DNA of 25,777 nucleotides from Peptococcaceae bacterium (lineage in GTDB: Bacteria; Bacillota; DSM-521; Neomoorellales; Neomoorellaceae), in NCBI GenBank assembly GCA_003509545.1, contig DOLC01000123.1:1-25777 (forward strand). Direction: 5' to 3'. The translations under genes were made by a program, and so were the position numbers. Positions within the stretch are counted from its first letter, which is position 1; each line of letters opens with the position of its first letter. This document shows, piece by piece, positions 13,368 to 21,741 of the stretch. The notes beneath the pieces were generated by a model. The model ran no database searches and was not told the origin of the DNA. It saw nothing but the letters and a program-made list of their open reading frames with translations.

Positions 13368-14111
13368 GTCCTGCCGCGCCTTGATCACCGGAGGCCCTGA
13401 AAAACTCACATCGATATATTCCAAGGACTCTACAGGGCCTACGCCTTGAAGGGCCTCCTTCAGCCGCTGCCACTTTTCACCCACGCTGCTGCTATCGCCA
13501 AACTTAACTTTAACCTGTCCTTGCAGATAAAGCACCAAATTCTCGGCCTCCCCTGCATCTATCTCCATGACCTGCCGGCGCTCCTGGGGAGGTAACCCCT
13601 GCAATACCGCCAGAGCAGCCCTGAGGCCTTCCTCTTGCAAGCAAAGGCCAGGCCCCGGGTCTTCCTTTAAATCCACGCCTGAAACTACGGGGAGCTGCCG
13701 TTGGCGCAGGCTGGAAATCCTCTCCATAACGTATCCCTGCCCGTCCACCACCCAAAACGCTCCCCCGGCCGGAAGAAGGGCCAGGGCTTCCCGCTCCCGA
13801 AGGGTTATCATCAGCGTATGGGGCCAGCGGCGCTCCACCCGCACCTCTTTGATTAGGGGGTGGGCCTTTACCCGTTCGGCCACGGCTCCGACATCCATCT
13901 GCCAGAGGTTCAGGCCCGGTTCCACCGCGGCCAAGCGAAGAACCTCCTCTTCCGGCACCCGGAGATTGCCCTGAACTTCTACCGCCTGCAGGCTAAAGAT
14001 ACCGGAATGAAGGAAAAAAAATACGGACGTGATGCTCAACATGCAAAAAATAAGGGTCTTCAGGCGCCTTCTCCTCCTGCGAAGGGAGCGCCTCCTAATG
14101 TTCACCGCCAT
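13365..14111 (-). CDS. divIB: Cell division protein DivIB/FtsQ
   Basis: The product is 248 residues, a bitopic protein of the FtsQ/DivIB-FtsL-DivIC complex that activates septal wall synthesis. It starts with a very basic cytoplasmic stretch (RRRSLRRRRRRLK), then one transmembrane helix (about 20-37). The external POTRA domain begins VEVQGNLRVPEEEVLRLA and includes RRWPHTLMITLREREALAL. A beta domain follows to the C-terminus. The ATG at 14111 is the family-consistent start; upstream codons to 14231 lie within murA. Its ribosome site is weak, and a strong promoter-like sequence overlaps the start codon. The stop codon begins an intergenic repeat. Confidence 0.93.
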   Translation of the reverse strand: MAVNIRRRSLRRRRRRLKTLIFCMLSITSVFFFLHSGIFSLQAVEVQGNLRVPEEEVLRLAAVEPGLNLWQMDVGAVAERVKAHPLIKEVRVERRWPHTLMITLREREALALLPAGGAFWVVDGQGYVMERISSLRQRQLPVVSGVDLKEDPGPGLCLQEEGLRAALAVLQGLPPQERRQVMEIDAGEAENLVLYLQGQVKVKFGDSSSVGEKWQRLKEALQGVGPVESLEYIDVSFSGPPVIKARQD

Positions 14112-14138
14112 TATATCAGAATCCCCGGACTTGTCCAA
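14110..14138 (-). promoter_or_regulatory. Sigma-A-like promoter overlapping the divIB start codon
   Basis: On the minus strand TTGGAC (14138-14133), a 17-base spacer and a perfect TATAAT (14115-14110) with an extended TG form a near-consensus promoter. The last two bases of the -10 are the first two of the divIB ATG. A transcript from it would start inside divIB and so lack this start codon, serving distal genes (sbp, ftsA, ftsZ) instead. Confidence 0.45.
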
Positions 14139-14160
14139 GATGCTTCCAAAAAATGGGGGG

Positions 14161-15417
14161 CTAATCCGCCCGCTCCCTGGTGAGTCGGGCCCCCAGTCCC
14201 TGGAACTTGCTTTCCATTCTCTCGTAGCCACGGTCCAGGTGGTGCACCCCTTCCACGTAGGTTACTCCCTCGGCCATCAACCCCGCGATTACCAGGGCCG
14301 CTCCCGCCCGGAGATCGGTAGCCTCTACTACCGCCCCGCTCAACTTAGAAACACCGTTAATAACTGCGATCTTCCCCTCTATCTTTATATCGGCACCCAT
14401 GCGCTTAAGTTCTGCTGCATGGCGAAGGCGGTTATCGAAAATACTCTCACACATGATACTCGTACCTTCCGCCGTAGTCATCAGCGCCATCATCTGGGGC
14501 TGCATGTCGGTGGGGAAGCCGGGATACGGCAGGGTTCGGCAATCCACCGCTCTAAGCCGTCCTTCCACCTCCAGCCGGAGCCCCGCCGGATCTTCCTCCA
14601 CCCGGGCACCCATCTCGCGCAATTTGGCGATGACCGCCGCCATATGGTCGTGCCGGGCCCCGCGAACGAATACTTTTCCCCCGGTACCGGCCACCGCCGC
14701 CAGGTAAGTTCCCGCCTCAATACGGTCGGGAATGATCCTGTGGGTGGCCCCTGTTAGTTCCTTAACCCCCTCTATGCGGATTACATCCTGGCCGGCACCC
14801 TGGATGCGGGCACCCATTTTATTAAGAAAATTTTGTAAGTCTACGATTTCGGGCTCACGGGCCGCGTTCCGTATCACCGTCACCCCTTCGGCCAGCACCG
14901 CGGCCATCATGATATTCTCCGTAGCTCCCACACTGGGAAAATCAAGGAGGATGTCCGCCCCCTGCAGCTTGGAGGCTTTAGCTTCAATAAAACCCTGCCT
15001 TTCCAATACGGAGGCCCCCATGGCCATAAAGCCCTTCAAGTGGAGGTCCATGGGGCGCGAGCCGATGGCACAACCGCCGGGATAGGCGACTTTAAAATAA
15101 TGCCACCGCCCCAAAAGGGGCCCCATGACCAAATTAGAAGCCCGGAGGCGCCGCATCAAGGGGGGTGAAATCTCGCGAGGTGTTACACCGGCCGGGTGAA
15201 CATACAGGCTTTCCCCCTCCTTCTTGACCTCGGCCCCCAGTGAACCGACCACCTCCATCATGACGGCAACATCCCGCAGGTCGGATACCCCTTCCAGAAC
15301 ACACGGTTCCCGCGTCAGTAGCGTGGCCGCCAAGAGGGGAAGCACCGCGTTTTTAGCCCCGCTAATCCGCACCTCCCCTTGCAGGCGGTTGCCGCCCACA
15401 ATAACCAGGCGTTCCAT
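14161..15417 (-). CDS. murA: UDP-N-acetylglucosamine 1-carboxyvinyltransferase
   Basis: This 418-residue enzyme transfers enolpyruvate from PEP to UDP-GlcNAc, the first committed step of peptidoglycan synthesis. Lys22 and Asn23 are in the GAKNA motif, and the catalytic Cys is in PGGCAIGSRP (Cys116, equivalent to E. coli Cys115). A Cys here predicts fosfomycin sensitivity. YPGFPTDMQPQ carries the conserved Asp. The length is typical. It lies 17 bases after murB, and its stop is 49 bases before the divIB ATG. Firmicutes often have two murA copies; this is the dcw-linked one. Confidence 0.98.
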   Translation of the reverse strand: MERLVIVGGNRLQGEVRISGAKNAVLPLLAATLLTREPCVLEGVSDLRDVAVMMEVVGSLGAEVKKEGESLYVHPAGVTPREISPPLMRRLRASNLVMGPLLGRWHYFKVAYPGGCAIGSRPMDLHLKGFMAMGASVLERQGFIEAKASKLQGADILLDFPSVGATENIMMAAVLAEGVTVIRNAAREPEIVDLQNFLNKMGARIQGAGQDVIRIEGVKELTGATHRIIPDRIEAGTYLAAVAGTGGKVFVRGARHDHMAAVIAKLREMGARVEEDPAGLRLEVEGRLRAVDCRTLPYPGFPTDMQPQMMALMTTAEGTSIMCESIFDNRLRHAAELKRMGADIKIEGKIAVINGVSKLSGAVVEATDLRAGAALVIAGLMAEGVTYVEGVHHLDRGYERMESKFQGLGARLTRERAD

Positions 15418-15434
15418 CCCTTACCCTCCCCTGT

Positions 15435-16346
15435 TCAGGGGCCCTCTCCCCATATCTCTATCTCCGTTTCCAGAAAAATACCAAATCTGTCTAACACGGC
15501 CTGGCGGATCCTGGCCATAAGCTGTAGGACGTCCGAGGCCGTGGCCCTGCCCCGGTTAATTATGAAATTGGCATGGAGGGTGGATACTTCTGCATCTCCC
15601 TGGCGCCATCCCTTGGCTCCCACCTGTTCTATAAGCCACCCGGCATAATGGCCCGGCGGGTTCTTAAAAATGCTTCCGGCATTGGGCCAATTCAAGGGTT
15701 GCTTCCTGCGCCTCAAGGCCACATTGCGGGCTATGGCCTCTGCAATTTGTTTTCCGTCCCCAATCTTTAGGGCAAGGGCGGCCGCTACAACTACCAAACC
15801 CGCCCCTTTTAATTTGCTCTTCCGGTAATCGAATTCCAGTTCTTCGCCCCTTAAGGCATAGGTCCTTCCTTGCCGGTCCAGTACTTCAACTTTCTGTACC
15901 AGACTTCCTATCGAGCCCTCCGGAGTACCGGCATTCATGACCACGGCACCCCCTAAAGACGCCGGGATGCCGGCGGCAAATTCCAGACCGGCGAGACCGC
16001 GCCGCCGGGCTTCGGCCAGCAGCCGGGGCAGGGGAACCCCCCCCTCGGCCCATACGGTATTGCCCCCCACTTCCAGCCGGTTGAGGCCCGCCGTTTTAAT
16101 CACCAGGCCCCGCACGCCTTCGTCCCGTACGAGAAGGTTAGACCCCTTCCCCAGTACGAAAAGTGGTAGACCCTTCTGCCGGGCGAAATCCAGGCAAATC
16201 TCCAGATCGGTACGGTCCCCAGGCAGCGCCAGAAGTTCCGCCGGCCCGCCTATGCGAATAGTAGTATGCCCGGCCAGGGGCTCCTCGGCGAGTACCCGGC
16301 CCTTGATGCGGCCTTGAAGCTCGGCTGCCAAGCCCTGCTCCTTCAC
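15435..16346 (-). CDS. murB: UDP-N-acetylenolpyruvoylglucosamine reductase
   Basis: This 303-residue FAD enzyme reduces UDP-GlcNAc-enolpyruvate with NADPH to UDP-MurNAc. FAD-site motifs are GKGSNLLV (66-73) and GIPASLGGAVVMNAG (about 126-140). The catalytic Ser is in NAGSIFKNP (Ser225), and a Glu in the C-terminal ETEIEIWG completes the site. The compact length and substrate-loop architecture fit type II MurB, usual in Gram-positives. The GTG overlaps the murC stop as GTGA. Confidence 0.98.
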   Translation of the reverse strand: MKEQGLAAELQGRIKGRVLAEEPLAGHTTIRIGGPAELLALPGDRTDLEICLDFARQKGLPLFVLGKGSNLLVRDEGVRGLVIKTAGLNRLEVGGNTVWAEGGVPLPRLLAEARRRGLAGLEFAAGIPASLGGAVVMNAGTPEGSIGSLVQKVEVLDRQGRTYALRGEELEFDYRKSKLKGAGLVVVAAALALKIGDGKQIAEAIARNVALRRRKQPLNWPNAGSIFKNPPGHYAGWLIEQVGAKGWRQGDAEVSTLHANFIINRGRATASDVLQLMARIRQAVLDRFGIFLETEIEIWGEGP

Positions 16347-17749
16347 CCCCTGCCGTCCACCCCGCTTCCACCCCGGTTACACCCGTTAAGATAGCAGACC
16401 AGCTCTTCTCCTACGCGGTTTACATCACCGGCTCCCAAGGTCAATACCAGATCACCGGGTCGGCAATTCTTCTGCAAAAATTCCAGGGTTTCGCCCGCCG
16501 TGGGCAGGTAATACACGGCGGAATGGCCCGCCTCCCGGAGGGACTCTACTATTAGCTCCGCCGTAACCCCCGGTATGGGTTGCTCTCCGGCGGAATAGAT
16601 TTCATTAATGATTACCAGGTCCGCCTGGCGCAGGGACTGGCCCAGCTGCCGGTGCAGGTGAAGGGTACGGGTATAGCGGTGGGGCTGGAAGACCGCCACC
16701 AGCCGGCGGGCTCCGACCTGCCTGGCTGCCGCCAGGGTAGCCCTAACTTCGGTGGGATGATGGGCATAATCATCCACCACCCAAATACTACCCTCGCCTT
16801 CTAGAATCTGAAACCGGCGCTCTACACCCCGAAAGCCGGCCAGGCCGGCCTGTATGGTGGAGAAGGGCACCCCCAGACTACAACCGACGGCTACGGCCGC
16901 CAGGGCATTAACTACGTTATGCCTGCCGGGAACCTTAAGCTCCAGGCTCCCCAGAAACCGCGAACCACAATATACTTTAGCCGTGCTCCCCAATCCCTTT
17001 AAGTTAATTTCCCGGGCTTGAAAGAGGGCTCCGCCTCCCAAGCCGTAGGTAATGCCGGACTTAGGGAGTTCGGCGGCAATGGCTGTTAAGGAAGGATCGT
17101 CGGCGCAGATAACCGCCTCCCCCCCCGGCTTTACGTTGCCCAAAAAAGTACCAAAGGCCTTTATAATAGCTTCCAGGCTACCGTAATAATCGAGGTGATC
17201 GTCTTCTACATTGGTGGCCACCGCTATCTCCGGCCTTAACCACAGAAAGGAACCGTCGCTTTCATCGGCCTCGGCCACGAAAAAGGCGCCGTCTCCGTAC
17301 CTGGCGTTACTGCCCAGTTCCGGGACATACCCCCCCACCACTGCTGTGGGGTCCAACTTACCCTCTAAAAGGGCCAGGGTGATCATGGCCGTGGTCGTCG
17401 TCTTGCCGTGGGCCCCCGCTACCGCAATACCCCTTTGCCGCTCCATGAGTTCGGCCAGGAGCTGTCCCCTTTTGATTATCGGGAGTCCCCTTCCCTGGGC
17501 CTCCCGGACTTCGGGATTCTCCGGGGATACGGCAGAAGATATAACGACCCGGTCCACGCCTCCCGCCAGGTGGTCGGCACGGTGGCCGCGGTAAATGAGG
17601 GCTCCGCTCTGGGCCAGTAAGCGTGTAAACCTGTTCTCCTTCAGATCGGATCCGGAAACCCTTTGGCCCTCGGCCAACAGGATCTGGGCTAGCCCGCTCA
17701 TACCTACCCCGCCGATGCCGATAAAATGAGTCCAACCTTTATCCGACAA
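16343..17749 (-). CDS. murC: UDP-N-acetylmuramate--L-alanine ligase
   Basis: The product is 468 residues from the chosen start. It adds L-alanine to UDP-MurNAc with ATP. It has the N-terminal dinucleotide-like motif HFIGIGGVGMSGLA, the ATP loop AGAHGKTTTT (about 111-120), EADESDGSFL, the central NVEDDHLDYY, and DDYAHHPTE of the C-terminal domain. The TTG at 17749 follows AAAGGGG by 8 bases and gives the family start SDKGWTHFIGIGG; the frame is open to 17854 through an intergenic repeat. It overlaps murB by 4 bases. A 163-base spacer separates it from murG. Confidence 0.97.
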   Translation of the reverse strand: MSDKGWTHFIGIGGVGMSGLAQILLAEGQRVSGSDLKENRFTRLLAQSGALIYRGHRADHLAGGVDRVVISSAVSPENPEVREAQGRGLPIIKRGQLLAELMERQRGIAVAGAHGKTTTTAMITLALLEGKLDPTAVVGGYVPELGSNARYGDGAFFVAEADESDGSFLWLRPEIAVATNVEDDHLDYYGSLEAIIKAFGTFLGNVKPGGEAVICADDPSLTAIAAELPKSGITYGLGGGALFQAREINLKGLGSTAKVYCGSRFLGSLELKVPGRHNVVNALAAVAVGCSLGVPFSTIQAGLAGFRGVERRFQILEGEGSIWVVDDYAHHPTEVRATLAAARQVGARRLVAVFQPHRYTRTLHLHRQLGQSLRQADLVIINEIYSAGEQPIPGVTAELIVESLREAGHSAVYYLPTAGETLEFLQKNCRPGDLVLTLGAGDVNRVGEELVCYLNGCNRGGSGVDGRG

Positions 17750-17860
17750 TCTTTCATCCCCTTTCCGCGAAATACAGCCCTCCGGCATCAGCAGCGTCCC
17801 TGGTACATTTGCATCATATGCAGAACAGACTCCGCCGGTGACATTAAGGCCCATGGGCTC

Positions 17861-17915
17861 TGGCGCATCCCCGGTCTTGATCCCGGCCTGCTCTGCAAGA
17901 AGTGGGGATAACTCA
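17861..17915 (-). repeat. Intact stop-codon-linked intergenic repeat after murG
   Basis: Starting at the murG stop, the minus strand reads TGAGTTATCCCCA, then a variable stretch ending in GCAGGCC, then GGGATCAAGACCGGGGAT and a GCGCCAG-like end. Both halves recur around the 13123-13340 element with 4 substitutions each in 31 bases. It lies in the murC-murG spacer and contains no independent gene. Confidence 0.6.
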
Positions 17916-19025
17916 GCTGTGGGCTACGGCCAGGATACGTTCCACAATCCGCTCCAGGGCATCGGGCCGTCCCAAGCGCAGGCTGGCCTCCGCCATAGCC
18001 TTGAGCCTCGAAGGCTCGGCCAGGAGGGACTGAAGGGTACGGAGGAGTTTTCCGCCTCTAAGCTCGTGATCCCGGATCACCACTGCCGCCCCCTGGGAGG
18101 CCACCGCACGGGCGTTATACTCCTGGTGATTGGCGGCCGCAAAAGGATAAGGTATCAGAACCGCCGGAAGTCCTCGGGCCAGCACTTCGGCCAAAAAGGA
18201 GGCACCGGCCCGCCCTACGACTAAATCCGCTGCTGCCAGGGCTACATCCATTTCATATAAATAGGGCTCGATGGTAATGTTTCCATTTTTGCCTACTTCT
18301 ATGCCGAACCTGCGTGCGTCCTCCTTCAGGGCTTCGTATCCCTGGCGTCCCGTCACATGGAGGATCCGGACGGAAGGTTGTCCACTATAAAACTGTAATA
18401 CGGGTAGTATGGCCCTGTTCAGGCTTCTTGCGCCCTGGCTCCCCCCTACGCTCAGGATGAAGATATCGTCCGGCCCTATACCCAGCCTCTTCCGGGCCTC
18501 CGCCCGGTCGGCCCGCAGTATCTCCGGCCGTACCGGCAACCCGGTAGTCACCAATTCGGCGCCGCGAGGAAAGAATTTCGCCGCTTCCGGAAAGGTAAGG
18601 CATACGGTACGGGCTATTCGGGCCAGCCACCGGTTGGTCATGCCCGGGAAGGCGTTTTGCTCGTGCAGGACCACCGGAATACCCAGGGCCGCGGCCACCA
18701 GGCAGACGGGACCGCAAACGTAACCCCCCGTGCCCACCACCACATGGGGCCGGAAGCGCCGGATCAAAAGGTAGGCTTCCACCGTTCCCCGGCCCAAAAG
18801 GGCCAAAGCCAAGAAATTCTTCCATATCCTGCGCCGCTCCAGACCCCGCACGGTAATCGTTTCCAGGGGAAAGCCGGCCCGGGGAATCACATCCGCTTCC
18901 AAACCCCGACGGGTACCGATATATAAAATCTCGGCCTCCGGTTCGGCCCGCTTCAGTCCCTGGGCTATGGCCAGGGCCGGGTATACATGGCCTCCGGTGC
19001 CTCCACCCGTAACAACCACCCGCAA
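17913..19025 (-). CDS. murG: MurG, lipid II-forming GlcNAc transferase
   Basis: This 370-residue GT-B glycosyltransferase adds GlcNAc to lipid I on the inner membrane face, giving lipid II. It has the N-terminal loop TGGGTGGHVYPALA (6-19), VLHEQNAFPG (about 119-128), the second glycine loop GGSQGAR (194-200), and the donor site GRAGASFLAE and ANHQEYNA. The TTG at 19025 gives the standard MRVVVTGGGTGGH start, though the ribosome site (GGGG about 9 bases away) is modest. A 134-base GC-rich spacer without a gene separates it from ftsW. Confidence 0.98.
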   Translation of the reverse strand: MRVVVTGGGTGGHVYPALAIAQGLKRAEPEAEILYIGTRRGLEADVIPRAGFPLETITVRGLERRRIWKNFLALALLGRGTVEAYLLIRRFRPHVVVGTGGYVCGPVCLVAAALGIPVVLHEQNAFPGMTNRWLARIARTVCLTFPEAAKFFPRGAELVTTGLPVRPEILRADRAEARKRLGIGPDDIFILSVGGSQGARSLNRAILPVLQFYSGQPSVRILHVTGRQGYEALKEDARRFGIEVGKNGNITIEPYLYEMDVALAAADLVVGRAGASFLAEVLARGLPAVLIPYPFAAANHQEYNARAVASQGAAVVIRDHELRGGKLLRTLQSLLAEPSRLKAMAEASLRLGRPDALERIVERILAVAHS

Positions 19026-19159
19026 AGAAACAGCACCCCGTTTCTTGTGGTTTTCCTCCTCCCGCCCGAGGGCAAAAGACTGTCTTGATGGGCCTCGGCC
19101 CGGGCGCGCCCCCGAACCTCCCGTCCCCGGGCTCCGGCCCTCCCGGCCGGCTTCCTCCT

Positions 19160-20257
19160 CTATCCGCGGGCATAGCGGGAGACGTTCAGGAGAATGCCTA
19201 TCCCGGCCAGAGTAAAAATCATGGAGGAACCGCCGTAGCTCACCAAGGGCAGGGTTATCCCCGTTACCGGGAGCAACCCCGTGACCACCCCCATATTGAT
19301 CAGGGCCTGCAAGACGATCATGGTGGTTATGCCGGCCGCCAGCAAAGTGCCGAAGGCGTCGGGCGCATTAAAGGCCGTGCAAAAGCCCCGCCACAAGAAG
19401 ATGAAAAAGGCCGTAACAACCAGGGCCGCGCCCACAAAGCCCAACTCTTCACCCAGGATGGCCATGATAAAGTCGGTATGCTTCTCCGGAACGTAATAGA
19501 GCTTTTGCCGCCCGTCCCCCAGACCGGTGCCGAAGGCGCCCCCTGAGCCCAGGGCCAGCAAGGATTGGATGGTCTGGTAGCCGTATCCCTGGGGATCGGC
19601 CCACGGGTCTAAAAAAGCAGTAAATCGCGCCATGCGGTAGGGTGCCAAAGCAATGGCGGCCACCACTAAGGCCACCCCTCCCAGGAAAAGAACCGTTAAG
19701 TGATTACGGTTGGCTCCTCCAGCCGCCAGCATGAGGTAGGTAGTGCCGGCCAGCGCCACCGCCGTTCCCAGGTCCGGCTGGGCCAGGATCAGGCCGCACA
19801 CACCTCCCAGTAGGAGGAGATAGGGCCCCAGCCCCCTGACGAAGGAACTCCCTACCCTTTGCCTGTTGTCGGCCAGGCTGGCGGCAAAGAAAATTACCAT
19901 GGTCAGCTTTATCAGCTCCGAGGGCTGGAAGGACAGGGAACCTACCCCCAGCCACCGGCTGGCTCCCTTGGCCGTCGTCCCTATCAATAGAACCAGGATG
20001 AGCAGGAACACCGATATCCCCAACAGGGGAGCTCCCAGCCGCCGCCAGTAGGGGTAAGGAAAGCCCATCAAAAACACCATGCCCACCAGGCCCAAGCCTG
20101 CCCACAACAGCTGGCGTTTAAGGTAGTAAAGGGCGTCCCCCATACTGTAAGCGGAAGTCACGGCACTGGAGCTGAACACCATGACGATCCCCATAGCAAG
20201 CAATACCAGGGTGGATAGAAAGATGCCGAAGTCAATAGGCCCGGCCCGCCTAGGCAT
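19160..20257 (-). CDS. ftsW: SEDS-family lipid II polymerase FtsW/SpoVE
   Basis: The product is 365 residues with about ten transmembrane helices. SEDS glycosyltransferases polymerise lipid II with a partner class B PBP at the septum. Family segments include FQPSELIKLTMV, LAQPDLGTA (conserved Asp), GYGYQTIQSLLALGSGG, YYVPEKHTDFIMAILGEELG and ITLPLVSYGGSSM. Position between murD and murG fits both FtsW and the sporulation protein SpoVE of Bacillus, and sequence alone does not tell them apart. The ATG at 20257 overlaps the end of murD by 8 bases; the frame is open to 20347 but lacks support there. Confidence 0.95.
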   Translation of the reverse strand: MPRRAGPIDFGIFLSTLVLLAMGIVMVFSSSAVTSAYSMGDALYYLKRQLLWAGLGLVGMVFLMGFPYPYWRRLGAPLLGISVFLLILVLLIGTTAKGASRWLGVGSLSFQPSELIKLTMVIFFAASLADNRQRVGSSFVRGLGPYLLLLGGVCGLILAQPDLGTAVALAGTTYLMLAAGGANRNHLTVLFLGGVALVVAAIALAPYRMARFTAFLDPWADPQGYGYQTIQSLLALGSGGAFGTGLGDGRQKLYYVPEKHTDFIMAILGEELGFVGAALVVTAFFIFLWRGFCTAFNAPDAFGTLLAAGITTMIVLQALINMGVVTGLLPVTGITLPLVSYGGSSMIFTLAGIGILLNVSRYARG

Positions 20258-21626
20258 GGCTCTCTCCGCCCTCCCCCAGGGAACGGACGAGGCGCTTAAA
20301 CAGCTCCCCTCGCTCCTCGTAATTCTTAAACATGTCCCAACTGGCACAAGCAGGTGACAAAAGCACTACGTCACCGGGTTCCGCCAGGCTATGGGCCCGT
20401 CTCACGGCTTCCTCCAGATCTTTTACCACCTCTACGGAAGCTACTCCTTCCCTTTGAGCTGCCTCCCAGAGAACCGGCGCCGCTTCCCCCAAAAGTATCA
20501 GGTGTTTTACCCTTTCCCGGATTTTCCGGGCCAGGAGCGTAAAATCGCTGCCCTTGTTCTTGCCCCCAGCTATCAGGATCAGGGGCTGCCGGTAGGCATC
20601 CAGGGCCTTAAGGGTGGCTTCGGGGTTAGTCCCCTTGGAGTCGTTTATGTACTGGACGCCCTTAATCTCGCCCACAAATTCCAGGCGGTGGGGGACTCCC
20701 TTAAAGGTTTTTAAGGTGTGGGCTATGGCGCGGGCAGACACCCCCACAAGGCCCGCCGCCGCGGCGGCGGCCAGGGCGTTCTCTAAATTATGGCCTCCCT
20801 TCAGAGCCAGTTCCTCCGCGCCGCACAAGTACCGGACACCGTCTCCCAAATCCAGGTAGAGCCGTTCCCCCTGCACGAAGGCTCCCCTTTCCACCCTTTG
20901 ACTGCGGCTGAAGAAGAACACCCGTCCCCTGGTCTGCTTCCGGAGTTCCCGCACCACAGGGTCATCGTAATTGAGAACCGCAAAATCGTCCTCCTCCTGG
21001 GCCGCGAAAATCCGGGCCTTGCAGCGCACATACTCTTCCCACGTAATATGGCGGTCCAGGTGATCGGGCGTGAGGTTCAAGAGGACCGCCACCCGGGGGC
21101 GAAAGAGCTCGACGGTTTCCAATTGAAAGCTGCTCACTTCGCACACAAAGTACCACCCGGGTGAAGCCTTAACCGCTTCTGCTACCAGGGGAGTACCTAT
21201 GTTGCCCACTACCTTCACCGCGTAACCGGCGTCCTTGAGGATCTGACCGGTGAGGGCCGTGGTGGTGGTTTTCCCATTGGTGCCGGTTATACCTATCACC
21301 GTACTCCGGGGTGGCAAGAGGCGGTAGGCCAGCTCCAATTCACCCCACACGGGGATGCCCAGTAGCCGGGCCGTCCTCAGAGGAGGTTCCCATAGGGGTA
21401 CTCCGGGGCTGGTCACCACAAGATGGGGTTTCAAGGCCTCGAGCTCCGGGTAAGACCCCAGTACCAGCCGCACCCCTTTATCCCCGAGCCACCTCACCTC
21501 CCTTTCCTCTTTTGCCTCTTTATCGCAGGCCACCACTTCGGCCCCCAGACCCGCCAATATCCCGGCCGCCGCCATCCCGCTTTTACCCAGTCCTACTACC
21601 AGGACTCTATGTTCCTTCCATTCCAT
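20250..21626 (-). CDS. murD: UDP-N-acetylmuramoyl-L-alanine--D-glutamate ligase
   Basis: This 458-residue enzyme adds D-glutamate to UDP-MurNAc-L-Ala with ATP. The N-terminus holds VLVVGLGKSGMAAA and VVTSPGVP. The ATP loop is GITGTNGKTTTT (about 112-123). NLTPDHLDRH, YINDSKGTNPEA and LLSPACASWDMFKNYEERG are further MurD signatures. The ATG at 21626 has GAGG about 8 bases upstream; extending to the TTG at 21665 adds nothing typical of the family. It follows a 112-base spacer after mraY that has a terminator-like hairpin. Confidence 0.97.
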   Translation of the reverse strand: MEWKEHRVLVVGLGKSGMAAAGILAGLGAEVVACDKEAKEEREVRWLGDKGVRLVLGSYPELEALKPHLVVTSPGVPLWEPPLRTARLLGIPVWGELELAYRLLPPRSTVIGITGTNGKTTTTALTGQILKDAGYAVKVVGNIGTPLVAEAVKASPGWYFVCEVSSFQLETVELFRPRVAVLLNLTPDHLDRHITWEEYVRCKARIFAAQEEDDFAVLNYDDPVVRELRKQTRGRVFFFSRSQRVERGAFVQGERLYLDLGDGVRYLCGAEELALKGGHNLENALAAAAAAGLVGVSARAIAHTLKTFKGVPHRLEFVGEIKGVQYINDSKGTNPEATLKALDAYRQPLILIAGGKNKGSDFTLLARKIRERVKHLILLGEAAPVLWEAAQREGVASVEVVKDLEEAVRRAHSLAEPGDVVLLSPACASWDMFKNYEERGELFKRLVRSLGEGGESHA

Positions 21627-21673
21627 CTCCCACGCCTCTTTTCCGGTACATAAGACTTCACCCAACGACCCTA

Positions 21674-21693
21674 AGAAAAGCCGGAATTCCGGC
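21674..21693 (-). terminator. Terminator-like hairpin between mraY and murD
   Basis: The perfect palindrome GCCGGAATTCCGGC (21680-21693) is followed on the minus strand by TTTTCT (21679-21674). The five-base-pair stem with a four-base AATT loop and short T run make a weak intrinsic terminator. If active, it would partly separate murE-murF-mraY from murD onward. Confidence 0.4.
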
Positions 21694-21741
21694 CTCTTGT
21701 TTTCATCCTTGTGGCGGTGCCAGTCGGCGGCTGGGTGTCTA
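21689..21741 (-). repeat. Stop-codon-linked intergenic repeat, copy after mraY
   Basis: Starting in the mraY stop codon, the minus strand reads AGACACCCA, GCCGCC, GGCACCGCC, AAGGATGAAAACAAG and AGGCCGG. It matches the copy after sbp (12738-12683) along its full length with few differences. It merges into the GCCGGAATTCCGGC hairpin. Confidence 0.55.

Noticed and set aside
14029..14757. A 242-codon plus-strand frame over divIB and murA
   Set aside because: It is antisense to two genes with clear catalytic motifs and has no ribosome site or recognisable domain.
19026..19159. GC-rich 134-base spacer between ftsW and murG
   Set aside because: I searched it for copies of the other repeats, a small gene or a promoter and saw nothing convincing beyond a GAAAC/GTTTC pairing near the murG start.
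18385..19173. A minus-strand 262-codon frame bridging the ftsW-murG spacer
   Set aside because: Most of it is murG read out of frame; glycine- and arginine-rich composition and no family motif.
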